Source of the DNA: Puccinia triticina
Taxonomy: Eukaryota; Basidiomycota; Pucciniomycetes; Pucciniales; Pucciniaceae
Reading direction: 5' to 3'
Length of the DNA stretch: 64,000 bases
NCBI RefSeq assembly: GCF_026914185.1
Contig: NC_070561.1
Location: forward strand, 2,666,001-2,730,000
Positions 1 to 11,495 of this stretch are shown here, in pieces (within the stretch, counting starts at the first letter, position 1; each line of letters opens with the position of its first letter). The position numbers and the translations under genes are program-made. The notes beneath the pieces are model-generated. The model had not been told where the DNA came from and searched no databases. It saw only the letters and a program-made list of their open reading frames with translations.

Positions 1-240
1 GCCTAAAACTCCACAAAGCAATATATGGCCTCAAACAAGCTCCCCTAGCATGGTACAATCGGCTATCCTCTTGGTTAATTAGCGTTGGCTTCTCTTGTGC
101 TGTATCCGACCCTTGTGTCTTCTATTGACTTGTCCCTGATCCAATCTATCTCTTCATCCACGTTGATGACATTGCCGTATTTGGACCGCAAGTCGAACCT
201 TTCAAAATCTCCATCAAAAAGGAATTCAACATGAAAGACT

Positions 241-455
241 TGTAGAGACTGTAAAATGAAGATGTGTCTGGTGAGAGTCGAACTCACAACCTCAGCTATG
301 CTGAGACACATACTAGAGTGCTGCCTTTACCAACTAGGCTACAGACGCTTGTGGCTGCCAGCTGGGTGGTTGGTTGGTAGTGCTCATGGGTCGATCCGAC
401 AGCCCTCCATACTGTGGTGATACATCATGGTAGCAGACTAACAGACAACTCAACA
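241..455 (-). mobile_element. Solo short LTR with embedded tRNA-like sequence
   Basis: A 215-bp insertion inside copia A. It begins TGTAGAGACTG, ends ACTCAACA, and is flanked by the direct repeat AGACT (236-240 and 456-460). Removing it restores the copia frame (K-D-L-G-K). TG...CA ends plus a 5-bp duplication are the marks of an LTR. It has no coding capacity. On the minus strand it carries a tRNA-like sequence at 264-348. It shares its TGTAGAG start with the LTRs of the miniature element at 11628-11982. Confidence 0.8.
264..348 (-). other. tRNA-like sequence in short LTR
   Basis: Read on the minus strand it starts GCGTCTG and ends CAGACAC, giving an acceptor stem with one mismatch. The D stem is GCCT/AGGC with A box TAGCCTAGTTGG. 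The T stem is GTGAG/CTCAC around TTCGACT, which is the B box. A long variable-arm-like hairpin (CTCAGC ATA GCTGAG) lies between. The anticodon stem is poor, so this is probably a tRNA-derived pol III promoter and not a working tRNA. Confidence 0.65.
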
Positions 456-1349
456 AGACTTGGGAAAAGCGGATCTGCTACTTGGAATAAAAATCTTGCA
501 TCAACCTGGCGCCATCGTTCTAACTCAACAGCATTATGTCAATTCTGTTTTGGATCTCTATGGCATGAAAATGTGTCGACCAGCCTCCCCACCTCTCGTG
601 CCAAATTCGCATCTTGGACAACCATCAAAGGAAGAAATTGATCAATTCCTTTCTCTTGGTGAAAATTATTGCAGTGCCATTGGGGCTCTCAGTTACCTCA
701 GCACCGCAACCCGTCCGGACATTGCCTATTCGGTTAGCAATCTTTCTCAGTTTTTGGAAAATCCTGGCGTACAGCACTGGGATGCCTTCAAACACGTGCT
801 GCAATATCTCAGTGGCACGCCGGACTACGGCCTAGTGTACTCTTGTGGATTGCCGTCCCCTCTCCGTGGTTTCACCAATGCCGACTGGGGCAACTGCCCA
901 GTCACTCGCCGATTAGTAACCGGATTCCTTGCCCTTTTTAATAACCATCTGAATTGTTGGCAAACAAGGAAGCAACCAGTTGTATCTCTCTCATCATGCG
1001 AAGCAGAATACCGTGCGCTCACCGACTTCTCCTGCAAACTCCTTTGGCTTCGACAACTTTGCATCAAACTTCAACTGACTACTCTTGATGAACCTACCGT
1101 TGTCCACAAGGACAATCAAGGATGCATTGCAGTAGCCAACTTCAAAGCCAACACAAATTCAAAAAAAATGAAACATGTCAAGATCCAACTTCACTTTATT
1201 CGCGATGTAATCAAAGCGTCCAAGATCGTTCTTCAATACACTCTTACTGTTGAAATGCTTGCCAACTTCCTTACCAAGTTGGTCCCTTGTCCTGTGTTGA
1301 TCAAATTTCTCTCTGCCATTGGTCTTCTACAACTAGAGGAAAGGGGGGG

Positions 1350-2374
1350 TGTTAAGAGTCAAGCTTGTGCCTCAACCTGAGCTCCTGACTCATGTAGCAG
1401 ACATGTCCTGCAAATATCACAAGACATGTAATCCTCTCGGATTCTTCCTCAGCTAGTCTCCAAACTTCTCACGACTCAACCTAATTTGTCTCATTTGTCT
1501 TGCTCATCCCTTGCCTTTTGCTCCGCTCAACCTTTGTATCCGACTCAAGTCTCTGCTCATCAAACTCATTAGGAAAGACTCTCTCAGCCAGCCAAACCAA
1601 CAAACCCAACAATCTCAACATACTTAAACTCAAAAGCATTCTCATTCCTCTCGCCTTCTCCGGGGAACCAGCTCGATTCTACTCTCAACATTATCCTTGA
1701 TAGTCTCAACAAATCATCAATATTCATCTTCCTGAATATCCGTTCCTCCAGAAGACAAACAATCAATCAGTCTTCAAAAACATCCAAACCTCAAGCTCAA
1801 TCAACCGCCTCAGCAATCAAAGCTCTCTTCGTTTGTATGTTGTGCTCTTGTTTCTTTTTTTATCTTTTGCCCTTATTGACAATGTTTTTTTTTTAGTCTG
1901 CTCTTTCTTCCCATCTCTCTTATCATCCACTTTTTGTTGTGCTCTTCTTTTGTTGTGTTTGCCTTCAGGTACATTTTTTTTTCTTCTTTTTTTGTCTTCA
2001 TTCTTTTTGTGTCTCTTTGTCTAACACATGCAATTACTTCAGTTTGATTATTAAAACTTACAACAATTGGGGATTTTCTGATCCACCTTTTCTTCTATCC
2101 AACTTCCTCCTCAACTCGCCGCGCTCAGACTTGGTAAGTCGGATCTTCTTCTTTTATCTCTCTTGTCCCAGATAGGACATCTCCACAAGTCCTTGAACTC
2201 AGGTTGTATCCGCTCAACCAGCCCCTTCCAAAGAAGGCGCGGCTTCCCTCCTTGCGCCTACGCGGCCAAGTTGAGCTCCAGCTAGATAGCTGTGAACAGC
2301 TGAGATCAGCCAAACCTTAGTTATCCCCAAGGTTTATATTCACGGCGGTGTCACTCTAGAGACCTGCCCTGACA
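1350..2374 (+). repeat. Probable 3' LTR of copia A
   Basis: It starts TGTTAAGAG directly after the purine tract behind the copia RNase H and runs to ...CTGACA, where gypsy RT coding sequence begins. About 1,025 bp, pyrimidine-rich, no open gene. The 5' LTR lies outside the window, so the right end is inferred from the resumption of gypsy sequence. Confidence 0.6.
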
Positions 2375-2375
2375 T

Positions 2376-3278
2376 TTTAGAGCCCTTAATACCTACACTA
2401 TTCCTGAAAGATATCCTATGCCCAAAATCAGTGAAGCAATCACCCAGCTCAAGCATGCAAAATTTATTACTTGCATGGATGTACTAAAAGGATTCTATCA
2501 AAATGTAATTCATCAAGAAATTAGACATCTGTTACGCATTATACTACATATGGGTATTTATGAATATCTCAGAATGCCTTTTGGAATTAAAAATGCACCA
2601 TCTCACTTCCAGAGAATGATGGACACTGAATTCCACAGAGAGTTACGTGAAGGATGGCTTATCATTTACATTGATGACATTATCATATTCAGCCAAGACT
2701 GGGAAGAACACCTTAAGAAGTTAACCATAGTCTTGGAAAGAGTCATTAAAATGAACATGAAAATATCAATGAGAAAATTCCAATTTGGATTTCAAGAAAT
2801 TAAATCTCTGGGACATATAGTATCAGGACTCAGTATAGCTATAGATATGAATAAAGTAGCAGCTGTTTTGCTCAAACCTATGCCCACTAACCTCACAGAA
2901 GTACAGTCTTTCTTAGGTTTTGCAAGTTACTCTAGACAACATATTAAGGATTTTGCAAAAATAAATGGCCCACTTTATCAGCTTAGTAGTCCCAACACTG
3001 CCTTTGAAATGACAACTACTAGAGTGAAAGCATTTAATGTAATCAGAGAAAAACTTACATCAGCGCCAATAATGTTCATGCCTGACCCTCATAAACCTTA
3101 CAGATTATATGTAGACGCCAGCATGGAAGGATTCGGAGCTGCATTACACCAGATACAAGATTTTGAAGTCCCCAGAGAAGGAGTAATATGCTACATTTCC
3201 CACACCTTGAAAGACAGTGAAAAAATATATGGAGCTAGCCAGTTAGAATGTCTTTGTCTAGTATGGGCACTAGAGAAA
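2376..3278 (+). pseudogene. Gypsy reverse transcriptase and RNase H start
   Basis: The reading begins FRALNTYTIPERYPMP and contains LRMPFGIKNAPSHFQR and the catalytic box YIDDIIIFS. The connection domain follows (LGHIVSG, FLGFASYSRQ), then RNase H with LYVDASMEGFGAAL. The frame is open up to WALEK, where a Helitron begins after AAA at 3278. The next gypsy codons continue at 11496. The fragment starts directly after the copia LTR, so upstream RT motifs are missing here. Confidence 0.9.
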
Positions 3279-3289
3279 TCCAAGTTTAT

Positions 3290-3960
3290 TAAAGACACAG
3301 TTTTGTCACAATTGAAAAAAAAAAAAAAAATCAGGGGTTTCCCCTTACATTTTGTCAAAATAGAAAAAAAACATCAAGGGGTTCCCCTTATTATGAAACA
3401 CAAAAAAAATTACAAGGTTTAATCTACATACAACAGAACTGGAAAAAAAAAATGAAATCTCAAATGCCCCCAAACAACACCAAAGGTATTGTGAACAGCA
3501 ATGGCTGTTGCGTCTGGGCCAACCTCCAGCCCGCGTCAAGCGCACGGGTTAAAAAGGAAGGGTGTTGAAGGCCCCCATCCCGCAGTGAAGGCTGCAGAAC
3601 CCGGGGGGGCCCACTCTTTAGCCCCTCAAACTGTGCAAGTGCAACAGCAGAGGGGGTTGAGGACAAACCACACGCTGGAAGTACAGCGGCAGAGGACGCC
3701 CTGGGGGGTAAAGCAAACACAAGGGCACCGTTTTATACGCGTTCCACCAGAAGGCCCGCCTCAATTTCCCCTCGACTCTGCCCTGCTTCATATCCATGAC
3801 GACAACACCACCGCCACGCCGCTGAGGTACATATTTATATGTATTTGACCTGCGTGGCACTGACACTCATGAAAGGGCTGGGTGCGAGCAGCCAGATCTT
3901 TGACCTCCAGCCAGTTCACATCGCTGCACCTTGCATGCTTTCAACAGAAGAACTAACAAC
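3290..3960 (+). other. Helitron 1 5' region, no gene
   Basis: Two A-tract plus GGGGTTTCCCC motifs at about 3306-3395, then GC-rich sequence related to the 5' regions of Helitron 2 (15500-15780) and Helitron 4 (34150-34400, inverted). No supported coding sequence; reading frames here show no known motif. Confidence 0.5.
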
Positions 3961-4505
3961 ATGATCTCTCTGCTAGGTCTCTGTCTGGCTGAAGGCCGCA
4001 CCTTGAGTCCGGCTGAACCCTTGAAACCTGTTGTCTTCAAGGACGTCTACTTCTCCTATTCTGCAAGGCCGCATACTCCTATCCTGAAGGGCCTCAATAC
4101 ACGATCACCCCCGGCACCTCGCTTGCTATTGCCAGCTCTTCTGGAAGTGGCAAAAAAACGCTTGTCAACCTGTTCGTTTCTCTCTTTTCTCTTCTAATAA
4201 TACATTCAAAGGATTGAGTGATGTTTATTTTGATGATTAACAAAGGCTCCTGCGGTTCTATGATTCACATTGGGCGGGAGACTGTATGGCAATGAGCCAA
4301 TCCGGAGTTTCACGGCAGAATTGTGGCGGTCCCGCAAGATCCGGTGTTACTGAGTGCCAAGCGGCACAGTAAGCACGAACATCAGCTATGGTGTTCTGGG
4401 AATTGTGTTGGAGAAGATGATGGTTGAGGCGGCACAACTGGCAAATGCGCTGGAGTTCATCAAGGCCCTCCCAATGTGTTTCAAGACCGAGGTAGGCCCC
4501 AAGGG

Positions 4506-4751
4506 TGTGAAACTCCATAAAATATTATGTGTCCTATGGGAGTTGAACCCATGTCTCTTATATCCATGTCAAGTGTACTAATCACTGTACTAAGGACGCT
4601 TGGATATGAATGGCTGCAGGTGGGTGAATGAACATCCACTGGTGTCACATGAAGATCCCTACTTCAGGGTAAGACCTGTAAATGACAGGTCATGAATGAG
4701 TGACACCAGCAGGTATGATAAAGCTAAGAGTAGCAGAACCACAACCTGACA
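4506..4751 (-). mobile_element. Solo short LTR with embedded tRNA-like sequence
   Basis: A 246-bp insertion in the ABC fragment. It begins TGTGAAACTCC, ends AACCTGACA, and is flanked by AAGGG on both sides (4501-4505, 4752-4756). Its removal restores G-P-K-G-I-Q-L of the NBD. No coding capacity. It contains a tRNA-like sequence on the minus strand and is built like the element at 241-455, including similar sequence upstream of the tRNA-like part. Confidence 0.8.
4529..4599 (-). other. tRNA-like sequence in short LTR
   Basis: On the minus strand it runs from GCGTCCT to AGGACAC. It has D stem GTAC/GTAC, T stem ATGGG/CCCAT around TTCAACT, and B box GGTTCAACTCC. The position 2-71 pair is C-A, the same mismatch as in the copy at 264-348. 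The anticodon stem is imperfect, so a functional tRNA is unlikely. Confidence 0.65.
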
Positions 4752-5252
4752 AAGGGCATCCAGCTCAGCAGCAGCCGCCGCCAACAGCTTGCTATCGCCT
4801 GTACGCTCGTCCGGAACCCTAAACTGCTCATCCTCGACCTGACCACCTCCGCTCTTGATACCGGGGTCGAGAACAAGGTGAATCTGGCGATCCAGAGGTC
4901 ATGAACTCGTGCAGTCTGACCACTGGCATTGTTTCCCATCGACTCAGCACGCTCAAGACCGCCAACAAGATCGTCTAGCACCACCAACCGCTCCTGCGCT
5001 GCCGCCCCCGAATCCCCAACCACCACTAGTCCGTTCCAGATGAAACAACTGGATGCTGACCGCAAGACCTCCCACCCCTCTCTGGACTACATCAAGCTTC
5101 CCTGGTTGGGCAACCAAGACGGCCTGGCAGAGATCTTCAACGGCTCCAAGGTGTTTGCGCTCATCAACCGGGCCCACAAGCGCCAACTCAAGACTCTCTC
5201 CCATTGCGAGTGCAGTTTCAGTTGCTCAGTTACCTTCTATAAGAAGAAATGT

Positions 5253-5654
5253 CTTGTATGATGAGGAGTGCGTTAGACACAAGCAAACAGCAGTGGCTAC
5301 GGACACTCAGAGGAAAAACCTTGTATGATGAGGAGTGCTTTAGACACAAGCAAGCAGCAGTGGCTACGGACACTCAGAGGACAAACCTAGACGAGAGTCG
5401 AGGGATGTCAGTGATATTGTTGAGTTGGACCAGATGTTGAATGGTTGGATTACTTATGCACACCTTGTATGATGAGGAGTGCGTTAGACACAAGCAAGCA
5501 GCAGTGGCTACAGACACTCAGAGGACAAACCTAACAAGATGGGCAGACAGATGAGACAAGCTAAACAGGAAGGTGAAAAGATGAAAACGGACCTAGACAA
5601 GAGTTGAGGGATGTCAGTGATATTGTTGAGTTGGACCAGATGTTGAATGGTTAG
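5253..5654. repeat. Direct repeats of about 68 and 57 bp in Helitron 1
   Basis: A unit starting CTTGTATGATGAGGAGTG occurs at about 5253, 5319 and 5464. A second unit starting GAGGGATGTCAGTGATATTG occurs at about 5400 and 5607. The units alternate, suggesting duplication of a composite block. No coding function seen. Confidence 0.8.
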
Positions 5655-6594
5655 AGAACCGTTAGAGTGGAATGAGAAACGGATTATAAACAAGCAACTA
5701 GGTTTCAGAACTCAGACTACTGCGGACATGATGAGACTACGTGACAATGTAACAAAGTGAATATGCATGTAGATACAAATAGTCTAATACCTTCATCATT
5801 GGCTACTGCATGCCCAAGGCCATCTTCCATCCCGATAATCTACAGCTCTCCGGCCGCATTCATGATGCATGTTCCTTTGTCAAGGAGAAGTTGCACTGAG
5901 CTGGGTCCAACATGGTAACTACCACTCTTCCTTTGGCATCCCTTTTTCTCTGTCCCATTTTGACTGGCTTGTAGGGCCTCATTTAGCAGCTCATTTAGCA
6001 GCTGATTGAGATGTTGTTCAAAGGCCCATTGAGACATAGTTGAAGAGGATAAGGAAGACAAAGAGGAGGAAGAGGAATACAAAGAGAGTGTGGGCATGGT
6101 GCCCCTGCAAGCTGCCCAGGACAACAATAATGACAATGACAATGCTGAAGATGATGACATGAGCTGATTCCTATCACCCCAAGGAAGGCTAAGATGTAAC
6201 ATCTTTTGATGGTTCCACATATTTGACCTGCAATCATGTTCATGCTGAGCCAGTCTTCCTTGATAGCTATTTATCACACTGATTTGATTAGGAATCTGAG
6301 CCATATATTCACTCTGTATATAAAAAAGTTGGGCCTTTTAAAACCTAAATGCAGAATTCTGAAAATGATAGGAGGAATAACAATTATGGAGTTGGTATAC
6401 CAGGCAAAAATGAAACAACAGTGGTTCTCAAATCCAAGGGTTGATAATATTTTGGTTCAAGTTAACAAAGAAGTGTTTTACCACTCTGCAAGCAGTAGGC
6501 TGTAGTAGGAGGGATCAATGGCTAAGAGATATCACAGAACTGTTTGTAAGCCTCAATATTCATATGGATGCTAAGTGTGATCAAGGGATTGAAA
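5655..6594. other. Helitron 1 interior, no recognised gene
   Basis: No motif-bearing frame on either strand. Serine/leucine-rich frames around 5840-6300 look like compositional noise. Sequence near 5690 resembles 62040, suggesting a dispersed repeat. Confidence 0.4.
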
Positions 6595-6625
6595 TGTAAG
6601 GGTCGGGAGACCCTTCACTGAGCGG

Positions 6626-7346
6626 TGTAAGACTCAAAAGTGGTTGTGAAACCCTTTTGCTGAATGGAGAAGGGGGTGAAGGAGTTGCAAGCTCTGCCCT
6701 TCTATACTACCAGCTACAAGACCCACCAAGCTTTGCTTGGCAAGTTTTAATAAGGTGATAGGAGTGGATGCTCAAGATGAGTTTGTTCAATGAACCGTAT
6801 AAAGAGTTGTTATTGATATATAAGGGTTGTTATGAGTATAGTTGTAAGTTGTAAGTGTCAAGAGTACAAGGTGGTGAGTGAATCACTGATGATTAATAAA
6901 CTGAGGAACAAAAATGGGGGGGGAGAGAGCTCCTCATATAGACAAATGTGAGGGATTTTTGCTCCAGGGGGGCTGTGCAAATACAGGAGTGGCTGTGTAC
7001 AGTTTATGTAAGGGGTGCGTGCATGAGTGAGGCTGTGCTTAATTGATGCAAGGAGGTGCATAAATGAGGCGGGGAACAATGGGGTTGCAGGGCACAGCCG
7101 CAGGGGCAGTGCTACATGATGTAATGCGGATGGCAAACAAATACAAACTAATATATGCAGTGGAGCTAGAGTGGAGCAGGGAACTTCCAGTGTAGTGGGG
7201 CTCTGGTTTTGCTTCCAGTGGGGACTAGAGGGTACTTTGGCCGTAGATTCCTTTTCTGGGGTCCATATGGTCTTACCGTGAGGCATTCTATGACTAATTA
7301 TGCAAATGAGAGAAAAACTTTTGATTTTTCCCATTTTGTATACCAC
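6626..7346. mobile_element. Solo LTR inserted in an LTR
   Basis: Starts TGTAAGACTC, ends ACCAC, flanked by AGCGG/AGCAG (6621-6625, 7347-7351). The uninterrupted sister LTR at 10346 shows the pre-insertion sequence. The same family sits at 49617-50662 in the other orientation, also next to a GCGG-type target. No gene inside. Confidence 0.7.
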
Positions 7347-7535
7347 AGCAGAGGCTGGAGAGGCACGGTGGGACGGGCTCGAAGGCCTAGCGGTTCTAGA
7401 ACCAACGTTTGGGGAGCTTGGATTACGTGGCTAGTCCGAGCAGAGAGAGAATGGGGTCCGGAGTCTCTTGTTAGTCTATGTACAAGAGGAAGAGAATGGA
7501 AGAAGAAATAGAGGAAGAGAGAGAAAGGGAAATCC

Positions 7536-9640
7536 TTACCTAGTCCAAGCAGAGAGAGAATGGGGTCCGGAGTCTCTGCCAGAATAGATGGGGCAAGGGG
7601 AACAGGCTGAACTACATTCACTGTCATGTGACATGACCCGTGAGGCCTTGTGAAACCTCAGTGGAGCTGGGGGTTTCACAATCTCCCCCCCTATAAAAGG
7701 GAAGAAGAGAGAAGTCAGGCAAGAAGGGATGAGGTTGGAGAAAAAAGGAAGTTGGGTCCAGGTAAGACAGGCGCAGGAGAAAATTGAGCCTGAAGGGAGA
7801 GATTGGGAAGGTGGGAAGGGAGGCGGAGGCAATGGGGTGACTAGCTGGAGGTTGGAGGAGGCATTCATTTGGGAGTAGGGAGTTGAGGAGAGCAATGGAG
7901 TAGGATAGGAGCCAGGAAAACTTCTCAATTGCAATGGGGATGGTGGCGCGGACAGCGCCAGAGCCATGTGATTTGGAGGGGGCGAGGCTGTGGATGAGTT
8001 GGTGGTTCTTGGTGGGGGTGGCGGAGTTTTGGGCAGAGGAGATGTGGAGAGAGGCCTGAGGAGGTCTGGTGGAGCTATTGAAGAGATTTGACTAGGTGGT
8101 TTTGCTGCGCAAGCTGACAGTGAGGGGGTTGCCTCGCTAGCATCCACGCCAGTCGTTGAGTTAGAGGATGGGGTAGGCTGAGGCTGGCTGGGAGTTCTCA
8201 CGTTTAGAGGAGGGGGGCCGGGCAAGTGTGGGGGTGGGGCTGATGGCAGGCGGGTCTGGGCAATGTTGGGGAAAACGCGGCGGCCGGTCGGTGGCTCGAC
8301 ACTCGGAACCTGTATGGCTGGCTTTTGTTGGCGGTTGAAAGGGGAGAGGATGATGTTGTTGCTGAAGATGGTGGCGGGCCGCGGTGAAGAAGAAGGTGGA
8401 AGAGGGGAAGAGTTGGGGGGCTTTGTGGCGGCCAGGGTCTTGAATGTGAAGCGTTTATAGGTCCGGGACACACTTGTTGTCAGGGCAGCAGTCGGCAGGA
8501 GAGTCTCTTGGGAGGCGGTGGAGGGGGGTTGGAAGTTTGCAGATGGTCTGGTTCTGGACAGCCGGGATGGGGCTAGACCCGGCGGGGTGATCGGATTAAA
8601 CTGTCCATTTCGTCCCCGGTCTCGCCAGTCCTTTGTCAGAGACGCAGTCGTTGCTCTGGATAGCACGGGCTGCAAACCCCGATCCATAGAATATTGAAAG
8701 GAGCCAACCAGAGGAACAACAAAGGCGAGCTCAGCTCGGAGATTGGGGTCACAGAGTGGCTTGGTTGACTTACTCCTAGCTAATAGGACTTGTATCACCT
8801 TCTCCAGGTGTTCGATTCGTGCTGCGTAACTGTCAGCTGCTTGGTCGGGGGGCCTCGCAGAGCTTCTGTCACCCAGTTGGACGGGGAATGAGGGGTCGCA
8901 GCCGACTGCGTAATCCAGGGCTGGAGGTGGAGCCGAGCGGTGATTGGTAGAGGAGCTCGTCGGGGGTGTCAACAGAGCGGGAGAAGATGGGATGGGTGGC
9001 GGTGAAGAAGACGGGCGAGGATGTGGGCCCACAACTCCCCGATCTGGCTGGTTGCTTCGGCCGGGCAGATCGACAAGCGTTCTTGCTGGTGGATTGGAGA
9101 AAGGCCCAGGATGAGGGGGGCGGGACGGCGTGATGATGGATGACGTGGGCGTGGCTGGCGTGGAGGCTGCTTGCTCAGGGAAGAACTGCATTGGGCGCTG
9201 CGCCAAGTTGTTGAGGCCAGAGGGCAAAGAGGATGTAGCAGGCGGCAGCAGGAGCCCAGTTGGCAACTCTGATGGGGCCGGGGTTGTAGCAGAGGGGGGC
9301 TGCATGTTCTTACGCTGGCAGGTGGGGCACGTGTGGACGAACATTCTCACATCTTCACCAATGCTTGGCCAAAAATACCCTCTACGAAGCCTGGAGATCG
9401 TTTCAGGGAATCCCAGGTGTCCCAATTTGTTGTGTGCCGCCATAATGAGTGGAAGGCGGAGAGTTGGGTCTGCTGGGATGACTACGCGGTCCTTGACAAA
9501 AAGAAGTCCATCGATCTCAACACACGTTCCTCGTAGGCAGTACTCGGGAGAAGATGCAAATCCACTCAATGGAAGTTTACTGGGATTGACCAGTGGCTCC
9601 GAGTCGTAGAGGGGGTTGTATCCAATGCAAAAAGTTTAAA
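7536..9640 (-). CDS. Integrase zinc-finger fused to a long Pro/Ser-rich region
   Basis: The frame reads from about 9640 (IGYNPLYDSEP) through a gypsy-type H2C2 integrase zinc finger (AAHNKLGHLGFPETISRLRRGYFWPSI, then HTCPTCQRK). It then continues for about 550 residues of proline/serine/threonine-rich sequence into the left LTR. No DDE core is present, so it cannot be a complete integrase. Proline-rich low complexity makes the long open frame partly a base-composition effect. It may be a residual element protein or a non-coding relic. Upstream sequence (9650-10345) has no recognised RT or gag. Confidence 0.45.
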
Positions 9641-10195
9641 CCCAGCCATTGATGATTTGAGAAATTCATGCTCAGGAATCCAGACAGTGATCTGTTGATT
9701 TGAGAGGGTTGAGCAAACTTGAAGTAGTGATTGGTTGATGTATCTTCAAGCTCAAGAGGAATGAGTAAATAAAATGAAGTTCTATTATCGTCTCTTCTGA
9801 AAGTCTAGGGAACAATAGAATCAAAGGAGTACAACTTATATATCCAGTTTCTTGAGGTTGACTAGATACAAGCATATATAAGCTATGTCAATAATAAAAT
9901 CAAAGAGTGTGAAATGTGAATAAAAGGGTGAAATGAATGTGAAACATGTGACAGTTGCAGTTGGTGTAGCAAAACATTAAGTTGGCAAGTTAAGGGGTAA
10001 CTGTGTTTTGCTTGCCAGCTGACAAGAGCCCTCCGGAGCTCTTGAATTGAGGTGTCCATTGTGTAACCCGTCAGAAGCCGTTTCTTGACTTGGGCGGTGA
10101 TATAGGCTAGGAAGCCTGGCAATTTGGGCCGATCGTTTGCCATTCCCGTGACTTAGAAGCTTGTAGAGGAAGTGGGAGTGGATGGAACGGAGGGC

Positions 10196-10262
10196 GGACG
10201 GACGGACAGATGGACAGACGGACAGACGGACAGACAGATAGATTGAAGACGGACGGCGGACA
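10196..10262. repeat. GGAC/GACA microsatellite
   Basis: Interrupted tandem tetranucleotides of the GACGGACAGA type inside the nested LTR element. Confidence 0.85.
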
Positions 10263-10710
10263 GATTGAGGGCGGATGAATGGACAGTGATCCAAAAAAAT
10301 TGTGTCCAAATGCCGGGAGGGGTTGGTGGATCTAGAAAAAAAAAGTGTAAGGGTTGGGAGATTCTTCACTGAGCGGAGGCTGGAGAGGCACGGTGGGATG
10401 GGCTCAAAGGCCTAGCGGTTCTAGAACCAACGTTTGGGGAGCTTGGATTACGTGGCTAGTCCGAGCAGAGAGAGAATGGGGTCCGGAGTCTCTTGTGAGT
10501 CTATGTACAAGAGGAAGAGAATGGAAGAAGAAATAGAGGAAGAGAGAGAAAGGGAAATCCTTACCTAGTCCAAGCAGAGAGAGAATGGGGTCCGGAGTCT
10601 CTGCCGGACTAGATGGGGCAAGGGGAACAGGGTGAACTACATTCACTGTCATGTGACATGACCCGTGAGGCCTTGTGAAACCTCAGTGGAGCTGGGGGTT
10701 TCACATGAAA

Positions 10711-11495
10711 CCTCCAAGTTCTGCCCTGCTGAGGCAGGTCTGGAAGCCTATAAGTAGAACTCTTCTGGTTCCAATAGAGAAAGAGACTTGCAAGCCAGTT
10801 ACAATCCCGTTTTATAAACAACTTTGTAGAAATTTTCGCAATCGTTTGCCTCTTACTTTGGTTAACAAATCACAGCATGGCTGCAACCTTTTCCCCCCAA
10901 ATTATTATTACATCTTGCACAAACCAACCAGTAAGTGTTTTTTTTCTCAACCCCTCATGGGCCAAGATGACAAGCTATTGCAGGAGAGCATCCTGGACCG
11001 GAGTTGGGTGGGAAAGGCAGTGGATGTACGTGGAGGGAAGGGAGGGATTGGAATGGAATTCTTTCTCTTTTCATCATCTGACTATTATCTTATCTATTCT
11101 ATTGTATTACAAACTATTGTACTTCACTTATGGTACTTATGGTATTATAAATATTTTTTTTTTGGAGATTTCTATCATTCTTATTCATTGTAGACTATAC
11201 TTGTGATTCCAAGAGCTTTATTTCATGTGGACCATTACACAAAAAATTAAGCTCATTGCGGAGACCTGAAGATTAGCCAAATGTAGCTGTAGGAGCACAA
11301 GTCATTGTTGATCACTCAGCCCGTTAAAAATTCTTGAATAGAGGCAGAGCTTAGAAATATTTCACATTTCAACAAAACCAAATTTTATTTCTACTAGTGT
11401 AGCGGAGTGTTGTGGCAATTGGTGGGAATACATTATGGTTCTGAGCCAACTTTGGAAAATTCACATTACAGCGGCGCAGCCGCATTGATCTCTAG
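10711..11495 (+). other. Helitron 1 3' region, no gene
   Basis: No coding sequence supported. 10950-11390 is a diverged relative of 61540-61980. The last 30 bases are the terminal hairpin and CTAG (11492-11495). Confidence 0.55.

Larger units (their letters stand above)
2..1380 (+). pseudogene. Ty1/copia pol fragment, RT to RNase H (copia A)
   Basis: This is the 3' part of a copia polyprotein. It opens with the RT motif YGLKQAP and then FIHVDDIAVFG, the catalytic YVDD-type box. An in-frame TGA separates the two. After a short inserted LTR the frame resumes exactly as DLGKADLLLGIK and continues through LSYLSTATRPDIAY to RNase H (SSCEAEYRALTD, KDNQGCIAVA, TKLVP). It stops at 1380. The premature stop and the insertion make it a pseudogene. 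The 5' part (LTR, gag, integrase) lies left of the window. A purine tract ending in seven G residues just before 1350 is the likely polypurine tract. Confidence 0.9.
3970..5010 (+). pseudogene. Captured ABC transporter nucleotide-binding domain fragment
   Basis: Fragments in different frames reconstruct the order of an ABCB-type NBD. They are VVFKDVYFSYSARPHTPILKG (A-loop region), a Walker A-like SSGSGKKTLVNL at about 4130-4170, LLRFYDSHW, the Q-loop VPQDPVLLS, SGTVSTNISYG, EVGPKG, a degraded signature (LSSSRRQ where LSGGQ is expected), Walker B LLILD, D-loop SALD and H-loop IVSHRLST. Frameshifts, a stop and an inserted LTR (4506-4751) show it is dead. A probable intron lies at about 4172-4246. 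It is one domain of a full transporter, consistent with Helitron gene capture. The end at about 5010-5220 is not recognised. Confidence 0.75.
6595..10705 (-). mobile_element. LTR retroelement nested in Helitron 1
   Basis: The two LTRs both start TGTAAGGGT and end GGTTTCACA. The left is 6595-7680, interrupted by another LTR at 6626-7346. The right is 10346-10705 (360 bp). The direct repeat TGAAA flanks the whole (6590-6594, 10706-10710). A purine-rich tract on the minus strand just inside the left LTR (about 7681-7692) indicates minus orientation. The internal region is only about 2.7 kb with one long frame, so it is a reduced, non-autonomous derivative. Confidence 0.85.
3279..11495 (+). mobile_element. 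Helitron 1 (non-autonomous, 8.2 kb)
   Basis: It starts TCCAAGTTTATTAAAG and ends with hairpin GCGGC-GCA-GCCGC, eight bases, then CTAG, followed by T. These are Helitron ends (5' TC, 3' hairpin plus CTRR, insertion between A and T, no duplication). The gypsy frame reads GAG AAA | TTA across it. Near the 5' end are two A-rich/CCCC tracts of the form TCAGGGGTTTCCCC, also seen in Helitrons 2 and 4. No Rep or helicase was found. Cargo: an ABC-transporter gene fragment, tandem repeats, and an LTR element with its own nested LTR. Confidence 0.85.

Noticed and set aside
264..348. Functional nuclear tRNA gene
   Set aside because: Poor anticodon stem, acceptor mismatch and position inside an LTR bounded by a target duplication.
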